Translations under genes and position numbers: made by a program | The notes under the pieces: model-generated | Told to the model about the DNA's origin: nothing | What the model saw: the letters and a program-made list of their open reading frames with translations, nothing else | The model's database searches: none | Source: JAAEKA01 sp049299095 | GTDB lineage: Bacteria > Chloroflexota > Anaerolineae > JAAEKA01 | NCBI GenBank assembly: GCA_049299095.1 | Contig: JBAQWV010000067.1 | Location: forward strand, 1 to 5,527 | Reading direction: 5' to 3' | DNA: 5,527 bases | Shown: one piece after another, positions 1 through 5,527 of the stretch | Position numbering within the stretch: position 1 is the first letter of the stretch | Layout of the letters: the number at the start of each line of letters is the position of its first letter

Positions 1-4
1 TTTC

Positions 5-40
5 AGGGCCGGATTCCCGCGGGGAATCCGGCCCTTCTTT
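5..40 (+). terminator. Strong intrinsic terminator upstream of rbfA
   Basis: Bases 5-18 (AGGGCCGGATTCCC) pair perfectly with bases 22-35 across a three-base GCG loop, giving a 14-bp stem. The tract TTCTTT (35-40) follows it. This is the classical layout of a Rho-independent terminator reading on the + strand. The other strand has no matching T-tract, so it looks one-directional. It most likely ends the transcript of the gene to the left, which is outside the window. It lies 15 bases before the rbfA start codon, so either rbfA is reached by read-through or a promoter overlaps this region. I see no convincing -35/-10 pair in the 55 bases available. Confidence 0.9.
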
Positions 41-55
41 ATGTGAGGATGTATC

Positions 56-439
56 ATGTCAAGCCGACGACAACTGCGCGTGGCGGAATTGATCCAGCAG
101 GAGTTGGCGACCATGCTGACCTTCGACCTGCGCGACCCGCGACTGTCCTTTGTCAGCGTGACGCGTGTGGTGGTTAGCCCCGATCTGCGCCATGCCAATA
201 TCTATATCAGCAGCCTGGCCGGCGACGAGTCAAAGCGCGAGGTGATGGCCGCGTTGCGCAGCGCCGGTGGCTTTCTACGCCGCGAGCTGGGCAACCGCAC
301 CACGCTACGTTATGTGCCGGAACTTGATTTCCACTTCGACGATGGCTTGGAACAGAGCCAGCGCATGTACGAACTGTTGGATGAACTGGGCACCGCCCCG
401 GCGCCAGCGAGCAATAGCGATACCCAAACGGAGGTTTAG
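56..439 (+). CDS. rbfA: Ribosome-binding factor A (30S maturation factor)
   Basis: RbfA is a small cytoplasmic KH-fold protein that binds the immature 30S subunit and helps late 16S rRNA processing; in E. coli it is needed for cold adaptation. The 127-residue product has the family's usual size. Family landmarks are visible: the N-terminal helix RVAELIQQELATML (8-21), the strand segment DPRLSFVSVTRVVVSPDLRHA (27-47), the AxG-type KH kink at 70-72 (SAGGFLRRELG), and the closing segment RYVPELDFHFDDGLEQ (85-100). The last 16 or so residues are a loose Ala/Pro/Ser/Thr tail. The start is fixed by a TGAGGA Shine-Dalgarno at 44-49, six bases before ATG. It is the first gene of the cluster, sits just after a terminator, and its TAG stop lies 2 bases before the next gene. 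Identification is secure. Confidence 0.97.
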   Translation: MSSRRQLRVAELIQQELATMLTFDLRDPRLSFVSVTRVVVSPDLRHANIYISSLAGDESKREVMAALRSAGGFLRRELGNRTTLRYVPELDFHFDDGLEQSQRMYELLDELGTAPAPASNSDTQTEV

Positions 440-441
440 CG

Positions 442-1449
442 ATGCGGGTACAGGACGCTGCGATTACCGCGCTGGCTGATCGTCTGGCTGCCAGCCAGCG
501 CATTTTGTTGATCAGTCATATCAGCCCGGACGGCGATGCCATCGGTTCAATGCTGGGATTGAAGGCGTTGTTGGAGACACAGGGCTACACGGTGACCGCG
601 GCCAATCAGGATGGCGTGCCGAAGCTGCTGCGTTCGGAAGCGATTGTGCCCGGCTGGCAGACGGTGGTGACCCATGCTGGTAATGCCAGCCGTTACGATC
701 TGGTGATCACGCTGGACTGTAGCGATCTGGCGCGGCTGGGCAAGGTGTACACCCCTGCGCTGGCCTGGCTGCCGCTGGTCAATATAGACCATCACATCAC
801 CAACCTGAACTTTGGTGCGATCAATCTGGTGGATGGCGAGGCGACCAGCTGTGCCGAAGTGGTGTACCGGCTGGCGCAAACGCTCAACTGGCCACTGACA
901 TTCGCGGCCGCGCAATGCCTGCTGACCGGCATTGTCACCGATACGCGTGGCTTTCGCATCTCCGGCGTCAGCGCCGACGTGCTAACCATCGCACAGCAAC
1001 TGATGGCCGCGGGCGCGTCGCTTTTCGCGGTGACTGACAGCGTGCTGGAGCGGCGCAACATCGAAACAATCTGTCTGTGGGGTGAGGCGCTGGGCGCGTT
1101 GCAACTGGAGGAGCGTATCCTGTGGACGGCGATTCCATTGGCGATGCGGCGTCGGTGCAACGGTGTGGAGCAAAGCGATTCCGGGCTGGCGAATTTTTTG
1201 GCGGGCGCGGATGAAGCGGACGCGGCTGTGATCTTTACCGAGCGCGAGGATGGCAAGGTGGATGTGGGGATGCGCGCGGCCTACGGCTTCAACGTGGCGC
1301 AGTCTGCGCTGGCGCTGGGCGGTGGCGGACATCCGCGCGCGGCCGGATGCAGTCTGGCTATGCCACTGGACGCGGCAATTACGCATGTATTGAGCGTGCT
1401 GAAACCGGCACTGGCCCAGCAGCGGCTGATGCGGGAGGTGGTGCGGTGA
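442..1449 (+). CDS. nrnA: DHH/DHHA1 phosphoesterase, NrnA-type oligoribonuclease / pAp phosphatase
   Basis: NrnA-type enzymes are Mn-dependent phosphodiesterases that degrade 2-5 nt nanoRNAs and dephosphorylate 3'-phosphoadenosine 5'-phosphate. The 335-residue length fits. The DHH domain shows motif I HISPDGDAIGS (H26, D30, D32), motif II LDCSD (D92), the signature DHH at 116-118 in NIDHHITN, and motif IV TDTRGFR with D167. The C-terminal DHHA1 domain carries the substrate-binding GGGGHPRAAGC loop (293-303). All metal-ligand positions look intact, so the enzyme should be active. A clear GGAGG (430-434) lies seven bases before ATG, inside the end of rbfA, which supports this start and coupled translation. 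A DHH gene between rbfA and truB is a known arrangement outside Proteobacteria. Which activity dominates (nanoRNase or pAp phosphatase, or a c-di-AMP/pApA role) cannot be told from sequence alone. Confidence 0.92.
   Translation: MRVQDAAITALADRLAASQRILLISHISPDGDAIGSMLGLKALLETQGYTVTAANQDGVPKLLRSEAIVPGWQTVVTHAGNASRYDLVITLDCSDLARLGKVYTPALAWLPLVNIDHHITNLNFGAINLVDGEATSCAEVVYRLAQTLNWPLTFAAAQCLLTGIVTDTRGFRISGVSADVLTIAQQLMAAGASLFAVTDSVLERRNIETICLWGEALGALQLEERILWTAIPLAMRRRCNGVEQSDSGLANFLAGADEADAAVIFTEREDGKVDVGMRAAYGFNVAQSALALGGGGHPRAAGCSLAMPLDAAITHVLSVLKPALAQQRLMREVVR
1433..1448 (+). promoter_or_regulatory. Shine-Dalgarno and GTG start of truB, overlapping the nrnA stop
   Basis: GGGAGG (1433-1438) lies seven bases before GTG at 1446, and that GTG shares the tetranucleotide GTGA with the nrnA stop codon TGA (1447-1449). 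This decides the truB start: the open frame extends upstream to 1347, but that extension lies inside nrnA and does not resemble TruB. The layout is typical of termination-reinitiation coupling. Confidence 0.85.
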
Positions 1450-2342
1450 CTGCACCTGCTGCTGCTCCGGTCGGTGTGCTGGTGGTGGACAAGCCCGCGG
1501 GCTGGACCTCGCACGATGTGGTGGGCAAGCTGCGCCGCCTGGCCATGACCCGGCAGATCGGCCACGCGGGCACGCTGGACCCGATGGCAACCGGCGTATT
1601 GGTGTTGTGTCTGGGCCGCGCCACGCGGCTGCTGGAATACGTCACCGGCCAAACCAAGACCTATTTGGCGGAGATTACGTTGGGGGCGACGACCAATACC
1701 TACGACGCCGAGGGCGAGGTGATCGCGCGCGCCGCGGTGCCCCCGCTGACCCTTGCTGACCTGGATCGCGCTCTGGAAGCGTTTCGCGGCACGATCTGGC
1801 AGCGGCCGCCAGCTTTTTCTGCGCTCAAGCGCGATGGTGTCCCGTTGTATCAGCGCGCCCGCGCAGGCGAGGTGGTCGAGGTGGAGCCGCGTCCAGTGCA
1901 GGTGTACGCGCTTGAGCTGTTGGCCTGGGATGGCGAACGGGTGCAAATCCGGCTGCGCTGCGGCGCGGGCACGTATGTGCGTTCGCTGGCGCATGATCTG
2001 GGTGAGCAATTGGGCTGCGGCGCGCATTTGAGTGCGCTACGCCGCGAGGCAGTCGGTTCCTTTACGCTGGCAAGCGCAGTGACGCTGGAATATTTAGCCG
2101 CAGCGGGCGTGGCGCAGGCGTTGCTGCCGCTGGACGCTGCTGTGCAGCATTTGCCGCGGTTGGATGTGAACACCGTGGCCGCGCAGCGTTTGTGGCACGG
2201 GCAGACGCTTTCGACCGAGGCCGGCGCAGGCGAGATTGCCCGCGTTTATGGCCCTGAGGAGCAGTTCCTCGGCATCGTCACCTTCGACGCAGCGCGCAGC
2301 AGTTGGCGTCCCCACAAGATGCTGGCGGATGCCGGTGAGTGA
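1446..2342 (+). CDS. truB: tRNA pseudouridine-55 synthase TruB
   Basis: TruB converts U55 in the T-loop of nearly all tRNAs to pseudouridine and also acts as a tRNA-folding chaperone in the cytoplasm. From the GTG start the product has 298 residues, normal for the family. The N-terminus GVLVVDKPAGWTSHDVV (10-26) and the catalytic loop GHAGTLDPMATGVL, with nucleophile Asp45, are canonical. Further family motifs are KTYLAEITLGATTNTYDAEG (75-94 region), RPPAFSALKRDG, and GAGTYVRSLAHDLG with the conserved Arg near the active site. The last 60 or so residues form the PUA-like/TruB C-terminal region. The gene overlaps nrnA by 4 bases and ends 7 bases before ribF. The pairing with ribF is very common in bacteria. 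The rpsO gene that often accompanies it is not here. No key residue is missing. Confidence 0.98.
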   Translation: MTAPAAAPVGVLVVDKPAGWTSHDVVGKLRRLAMTRQIGHAGTLDPMATGVLVLCLGRATRLLEYVTGQTKTYLAEITLGATTNTYDAEGEVIARAAVPPLTLADLDRALEAFRGTIWQRPPAFSALKRDGVPLYQRARAGEVVEVEPRPVQVYALELLAWDGERVQIRLRCGAGTYVRSLAHDLGEQLGCGAHLSALRREAVGSFTLASAVTLEYLAAAGVAQALLPLDAAVQHLPRLDVNTVAAQRLWHGQTLSTEAGAGEIARVYGPEEQFLGIVTFDAARSSWRPHKMLADAGE

Positions 2343-2349
2343 GCCAGCG

Positions 2350-3285
2350 ATGCAAGCCTATTTTGCTCTTCCCGAACCACCGTTGGCAGAGCCATGCAAT
2401 TTGGCAATTGGTAATTTCGACGGCGTGCATCGCGGCCATCAGGCCCTGCTGCGCGCGATGATCGCAGATGCGCGGGTGCAGGGTCGCGCTGCCGGGCTGC
2501 TGACCTTTGATCCGCACCCGATTGCAGTGATGCGCCCGGAGCAGCAACATTTGGTGCTAACGACCCCTGCGCAGCGGTTGGCAGTTCTGGCCGATGTGGG
2601 GCTGGACTTTGTGGTGGTGTATCCGTTTACACGCGTCACCGCGCACACGGACGCGGCGGTGTTCATGACCGCGGTGCAACAGGCCGTGCAGATGCGCAGC
2701 TTGTGGGTGGGACCGGATTTTGCATTGGGCCGCAACCGCAGCGGGGACATCAGCGCGCTGCGCGCGCTGGGGGAAACGCTCGGCTATCGCGTGCAGGTGA
2801 TTGAGCCGCAGCTTTTCGACGGCGAGGAGGTGCGCAGTGGGCGCATTCGCACTGCGCTGCTGGCTGGCGAAGTGGAGGACGCGGCGCGGCAACTGGGCCG
2901 TGCGTATGCTGTGACGGGTACGGTGGTGGCGGGCGCGCAGCGCGGCCGTAGCATCGGTTTCCCTACGGCGAACCTGGCTGTGCCCCCACAGCAATTACTA
3001 CCGGCTAACGGGGTGTACGCGACCTGGGCGACGTTGGCCGATGGCCAGCCGCGTGCCAGCGTGACCAATGTCGGTGTGCGACCCAGCTTCGACCACGGCC
3101 ACCGCACAGTGGAGACGTTTTTGCTTGATTTCAGCGGCGATTTGTATGATCAGCCGATGACGCTGACGTTCGTGGTGCGGCTGCGTCCGGAGCTGCGTTT
3201 TGCCAGCGTGGATGCGCTGAAGCAGCAGATTGCGCAGGATGTGCTGGCTGCGCGGGGTATTTTAACGGTTCCGCCCCACGATTGA
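2350..3285 (+). CDS. ribF: Bifunctional riboflavin kinase / FAD synthetase RibF
   Basis: RibF phosphorylates riboflavin to FMN with ATP and then adenylylates FMN to FAD. From ATG 2350 the product is 311 residues, close to the E. coli protein (313). The N-terminal nucleotidyltransferase (FAD synthetase) domain shows GNFDGVHRGH (21-30), LLTFDPHP (50-57), the VGPDFALGRNRSGD segment (120-133) and RSGRIR (162-167). The C-terminal kinase domain shows GRSIGFPTANL (199-209) with the PTAN nucleotide/metal site, TNVGVRPSF (239-247) and VETFLLDF with the likely catalytic Glu255. Both activities should be intact. In-frame starts at ATG 2329 and GTG 2335 would overlap the truB end; 2350 is preferred because it gives the normal family N-terminus, but none has a strong Shine-Dalgarno (best is GGTGAG, 2334-2339). 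Expression probably relies on coupling to truB. No FMN riboswitch-like leader is present, as expected inside an operon. Confidence 0.96.
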   Translation: MQAYFALPEPPLAEPCNLAIGNFDGVHRGHQALLRAMIADARVQGRAAGLLTFDPHPIAVMRPEQQHLVLTTPAQRLAVLADVGLDFVVVYPFTRVTAHTDAAVFMTAVQQAVQMRSLWVGPDFALGRNRSGDISALRALGETLGYRVQVIEPQLFDGEEVRSGRIRTALLAGEVEDAARQLGRAYAVTGTVVAGAQRGRSIGFPTANLAVPPQQLLPANGVYATWATLADGQPRASVTNVGVRPSFDHGHRTVETFLLDFSGDLYDQPMTLTFVVRLRPELRFASVDALKQQIAQDVLAARGILTVPPHD

Positions 3286-3346
3286 TGACGATTAGCCTTA
3301 ATGCCGCCGGCGGGTGAGTGCGGGGTAATTTTGCACGCGGGCAGGG
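3286..3346. other. Convergent intergenic gap between ribF and the BMC operon
   Basis: These 61 bases separate the ends of two oppositely directed operons. A shared terminator would be expected, but I find no GC stem followed by a T-tract on either strand. The only local symmetry is the 10-base palindrome CCGCCGGCGG (3304-3313), which could fold only as a three-base-pair stem with a four-base loop. Termination may be Rho-dependent or lie inside the opposing genes. Confidence 0.6.
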
Positions 3347-3919
3347 CTAGATGCGGGCGCGGAAGCGGCTGGCGGCGAGTAAGTTTTCCTGCATTTCAGG
3401 GTGTAGTTGGGGAATGACCACGGCCTGGAGCAAGTGTCCGCTGTCCAGCAGCACGTCGCTGCCGATTTCTACGGCGGCCTGTACATCGGAGATGGCCCCG
3501 GCGAAGAAGGCCACTCCCTTGCCGCCTAGACCATCAGCCAGGCGCAGCTCCAGCAGGGTGACGTGGGCGCCTTTTAGAGCCACGTCTGCGGCCTGGATCG
3601 CGGCGGCGACGGTGGTGGTTTCAAGGATGCCGAGCGCGTCCAACGGCTGTGGCTGGCGCACGGCCGCGAGTCCCGCGGCGACCGCGGGGTGCACCTGGGG
3701 CAGACAGAGCGCATCCACAACCGCAGCACTCCCCGCGGCCAGCCCGGCCGCATGGGCTGCCTGTACGGGTTCCACGGCACCGGTGACGAGTACGAGATAT
3801 TTGCCGGGGTGAACTGTGCCGGCGATAATGCGCGCGACGGGCGCGGTCTTTACCATCGCGTCACCGGCGACGATGCCAACGGCAATGCTGTCGAATTCGA
3901 TCAGGGCAAGTGCGGGCAT
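3347..3919 (-). CDS. Tandem-domain microcompartment shell protein (BMC-T, PduT-like)
   Basis: BMC-T proteins hold two fused BMC domains and assemble as trimers that mimic a hexagonal tile in the shell facet of a bacterial microcompartment. The 190-residue product matches this layout. Domain 1 covers about residues 3-88 (ALIEFDSIAVGIVAGDAMVK, then HPGKYLVLVTGAVEPVQ). Domain 2 covers about 94-180 (ALGILETTTVAAAIQAADVA, then GLGGKGVAFFAGAISDVQ). From memory the sequence follows Salmonella PduT closely (AGDAM.K, PGK, VD.L.LP..H, GI.ET.., ADGLGGK versus AFGIGGK). PduT holds a [4Fe-4S] cluster in its central pore through Cys38 of each subunit; the matching residue here is His37 (codon at 3811-3809), so a PduT-style cluster is not expected. 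The start is 21 bases after the dehydrogenase stop and is the last gene of its operon. Family call is firm; the cargo pathway is not shown. Confidence 0.95.
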   Translation of the reverse strand: MPALALIEFDSIAVGIVAGDAMVKTAPVARIIAGTVHPGKYLVLVTGAVEPVQAAHAAGLAAGSAAVVDALCLPQVHPAVAAGLAAVRQPQPLDALGILETTTVAAAIQAADVALKGAHVTLLELRLADGLGGKGVAFFAGAISDVQAAVEIGSDVLLDSGHLLQAVVIPQLHPEMQENLLAASRFRARI

Positions 3920-3926
3920 GTTGAGC

Positions 3927-3943
3927 GAAGCGCGAGCTTCCTA
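3927..3943 (-). promoter_or_regulatory. AGGA and small hairpin in the ALDH to BMC-T junction
   Basis: On the minus strand the dehydrogenase stop TAG runs straight into GAAGC-TCGC-GCTTC, a five-base-pair stem with a four-base loop, followed by seven bases and the BMC-T ATG. The only Shine-Dalgarno-like string, AGGA (3942-3939), lies 19 bases before that ATG, which is too far in the linear sequence and partly inside the stem. Folding could shorten the effective spacing or mask the site. A chance symmetry in GC-rich DNA is quite possible. Confidence 0.35.
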
Positions 3944-5407
3944 CACAATTCTGAAATGATCCACCATGGTGCAGCGGCGGATGCGGCTGAATGTTTGCGC
4001 GGAGGTCAGGCCCTCGCCGGTGGGGCTGGCAATGCTGAAACTGGTGAAACCTTCGGCTTTGTAGCCCAGCCCGGCCACGTTGGGGCCGTTTTTAACGAAG
4101 ATTGAGCAGTCTATTGCGCGCGCCATGCGGCTGAGCTTGTCAATATTGCGGCTCCACATGCTGGCGGTATGACCATAGCCGTGCTCTGCGGCTACAGCCA
4201 GGTCAATGCCTTCGTCGCAGGAGCGCACGCGCACCAGCGGCATCACCGGCATAAGCTGTTCCGTCCACACCAGCGGATGCTCCAGTGGCACTTCCACCAG
4301 CGCCAGCCGCGCTTCTTTGTCCGCGTTGATACCGATCTCGCGCAGAATGTCGGCAGCATACTTGCCTACCCAGCGTTTATCCATCACGCCGGGCTGGCGC
4401 GGCGCGCCCATTTCGCTGAAAATTACGCGTTCCAGCGCGCGCAGGCGATAGGACGGTACTTCCACTGCACCAGCTGCCAGCATGGCCGCCTTGAGCTGGT
4501 CGGCCACCGCGTCCACGACGAAGATTTCTTTCTCGTCCACACAAATCACGTTGTTATCGAAGCCGCCGCCAAAGACGATGTCGCGGCCAGCCTTGTCAAT
4601 GTCCGCGGTCTCGTCCACGACTACCGGCGGATTGCCTGGCCCGGCGCAGATCGCGCGCTTGCCGCTGCGCATCGCCTCGCGTACCACGGCGGGGCCACCC
4701 GTTACCAGCAAGACGCGCACCGCGGGATGGCGCATCAATGCCTGCGCGCTTTCAATCGTCGGTTCGTGGATGGCAGTTAGCAGGTTGGCTGGGCCACCCG
4801 CGACCACAATTGCCCGGTTAAGCAACTGGATTTGATAGGAGCAGACGCGCCGCGCGCTGGGATGTACGTTGAAAACCACGGCATTGCCGGCAGCCAGAAT
4901 GCTGATGCTGTTGTTGATGATCGTTGAGGTGGGGTTGGTTACCGGGGTGATTGCGCCGATAACGCCATAGGGTGCGCGCTCAACCAGGCTCAAGCCGCCA
5001 TCACCAGTCCAGGCTAGCGGTTGCAGGATTTCCGGCCCCGGTGTTTTTTCGATCACCAGCAGGTTCTTTTGCAGTTTGTCCTCTGGGCGTCCCAGGCCGG
5101 TTTCCTCGCAGGCCATGCGTGCCAATACCTCGGCGTGTGTACGCATCACCGCGCGGATGGCCGCGATGATCTCGTAGCGTTTGGCGAGAGTTAGGTTGCC
5201 CAGCGCCAAAAACGCCACGCGCGCGGCGGCCACAGCTTCATCCAGTGTATTGAACAAGCCATCGCCGCCTGCTGTCGGGGAATGAGACGCCGCGGCACGC
5301 ATGTTTTCGTTCGTGGTTGCGGTCGCGGGTGGAGGCAGGGGGCGCATTTCGTGTAGTACACGTTGTACAATGGCCTGGATTTGGGCTTCGTCGAGGGGTT
5401 GGGTCAT
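3941..5407 (-). CDS. CoA-acylating aldehyde dehydrogenase of a microcompartment (PduP/EutE family)
   Basis: The enzyme oxidises an aldehyde with NAD+ and coenzyme A to acyl-CoA and NADH, normally inside the microcompartment lumen. The 488-residue product shows GVIGAITPVTNPT (148-160), the Asn pair in STIINNSISI, VFNVHPSARR (178-187), LLVTGGPAVV, AGPGNPPVVVDETADI (255-270), the catalytic-cysteine loop FDNNVICVDEKE with Cys289, and the C-terminal FVKNGPNVAGLG and SPTGEGLTSAQTFSR motifs. Residues 5-21 (LDEAQIQAIVQRVLHEM) form an amphipathic helix followed by a Pro/Ala/Thr linker to about 50, the usual shape of a BMC encapsulation peptide. This favours ATG 5407; a longer frame to 5509 would overlap the preceding gene. 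No Shine-Dalgarno is visible: the 15 bases before ATG are pyrimidine-rich. The cysteine loop reads closer to PduP than to EutE, but substrate (acetaldehyde, propionaldehyde, lactaldehyde or other) cannot be assigned. Confidence 0.95.
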   Translation of the reverse strand: MTQPLDEAQIQAIVQRVLHEMRPLPPPATATTNENMRAAASHSPTAGGDGLFNTLDEAVAAARVAFLALGNLTLAKRYEIIAAIRAVMRTHAEVLARMACEETGLGRPEDKLQKNLLVIEKTPGPEILQPLAWTGDGGLSLVERAPYGVIGAITPVTNPTSTIINNSISILAAGNAVVFNVHPSARRVCSYQIQLLNRAIVVAGGPANLLTAIHEPTIESAQALMRHPAVRVLLVTGGPAVVREAMRSGKRAICAGPGNPPVVVDETADIDKAGRDIVFGGGFDNNVICVDEKEIFVVDAVADQLKAAMLAAGAVEVPSYRLRALERVIFSEMGAPRQPGVMDKRWVGKYAADILREIGINADKEARLALVEVPLEHPLVWTEQLMPVMPLVRVRSCDEGIDLAVAAEHGYGHTASMWSRNIDKLSRMARAIDCSIFVKNGPNVAGLGYKAEGFTSFSIASPTGEGLTSAQTFSRIRRCTMVDHFRIV

Positions 5408-5453
5408 GGGGATAAGGGAGAGTATGACACGTAGCCAAGGCGGGTAGTTGGGG

Positions 5454-5527
5454 TTACGATGTGGCGTCCTTGTGATAACGCACCACGCCTCCCACCTCCC
5501 ATTGGTCAATGATCGCCATGATGACTG
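5454..5527 (-). CDS. C-terminal end of a probable BMC vertex protein (EutN/CcmL family), partial
   Basis: Only the last 23 codons and a TAA stop (5456-5454) are inside the window; the gene continues beyond base 5527. The readable end is VIMAIIDQWEV, then GGVVRYHKDATS. EutN/CcmL pentameric vertex proteins typically finish with a hydrophobic strand of the form A-x-(V/I)-x-x-I-(I/V)-D followed by a short tail, and this fits. The location, 46 bases upstream of a BMC aldehyde dehydrogenase and in the same direction, fits too. With so few residues the assignment rests as much on context as on sequence. The alternative is another BMC-associated protein, or a chance frame; an ATG at 5519 inside the fragment could give only a 20-residue peptide. 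Confidence 0.5.
   Translation of the reverse strand, partial: VIMAIIDQWEVGGVVRYHKDATS

Noticed and set aside
1347..1445. 33-residue upstream extension of the TruB frame
   Set aside because: It lies within the DHHA1 end of nrnA, has no TruB similarity, and the GTG at 1446 has an ideal Shine-Dalgarno.
982..2027. Long open frames on the minus strand opposite nrnA and truB (about 200 and 250 codons)
   Set aside because: They are antisense to clearly conserved genes, show no recognisable domain, and are Arg/His/Gln/Pro-rich as expected for shadows in GC-rich DNA.
3304..3313. Palindrome CCGCCGGCGG in the convergent gap as a bidirectional terminator
   Set aside because: It can fold only as a three-base-pair stem with a four-base loop and has no T-tract on either side.
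3351..4105. Plus-strand open frames opposite the BMC-T gene and the end of the aldehyde dehydrogenase gene
   Set aside because: Composition is typical of antisense shadow frames, and the minus strand carries well-conserved shell and enzyme sequences throughout.
4169..4835. Plus-strand open frames of about 203 and 117 codons opposite the aldehyde dehydrogenase
   Set aside because: His/Arg/Ser-rich with no family motif, fully covered by the conserved dehydrogenase coding sequence.
5408..5509. 34-residue N-terminal extension of the aldehyde dehydrogenase frame up to ATG 5509
   Set aside because: It overlaps the preceding coding end by more than 50 bases, is rich in Trp/Arg/Pro unlike the family, and the encapsulation helix starts naturally at ATG 5407.
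1..5527. CRISPR array, tRNA, insertion sequence, attachment site or riboswitch
   Set aside because: No regularly spaced repeats, tRNA-like fold, transposase motif, terminal inverted repeats or long leader region was found on reading both strands; nearly all bases are within coding genes.

Overview
The window holds two gene sets that face each other. The left part (about 56-3285, + strand) is a tight housekeeping cluster: rbfA, a DHH/DHHA1 phosphoesterase (nrnA type), truB and ribF. The right part (about 3347-5527, - strand) is the downstream end of a bacterial microcompartment (BMC) operon: a partial gene that looks like the C-terminus of a EutN/CcmL vertex protein, a CoA-acylating aldehyde dehydrogenase with an N-terminal encapsulation-type helix, and a tandem-domain shell protein related to PduT. 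The two sets converge on a 61-base gap.

Organism: a GC-rich bacterium. The order rbfA - DHH phosphoesterase - truB - ribF is seen in Gram-positive and related deep-branching lineages; the classical proteobacterial order usually lacks the DHH gene. Together with the high GC, this makes Chloroflexota or a similar phylum a reasonable but unproven guess. No rpsO follows truB or ribF here.

Layout: bases 5-40 form a strong intrinsic terminator for whatever lies upstream (infB would be usual, but is not visible). rbfA begins 15 bases after its T-tract. rbfA and nrnA are 2 bases apart, nrnA and truB overlap by 4 bases (GTGA), and truB and ribF are 7 bases apart, so the four are probably co-transcribed and partly translationally coupled. 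Their products act in 30S maturation, short-RNA/pAp turnover, tRNA pseudouridine-55 formation and FMN/FAD synthesis.

In the BMC part, the dehydrogenase would turn an aldehyde into acyl-CoA inside the shell, and the BMC-T and vertex proteins would build that shell. The enzyme that makes the aldehyde is not in the window, so the substrate and BMC class stay open. The most notable detail is that the BMC-T protein has His37 where PduT has the cysteine (Cys38) that ligates its pore [4Fe-4S] cluster.

There is no CRISPR array, tRNA, rRNA, insertion sequence or long repeat that I can see, and no gene-free stretch over 300 bases.
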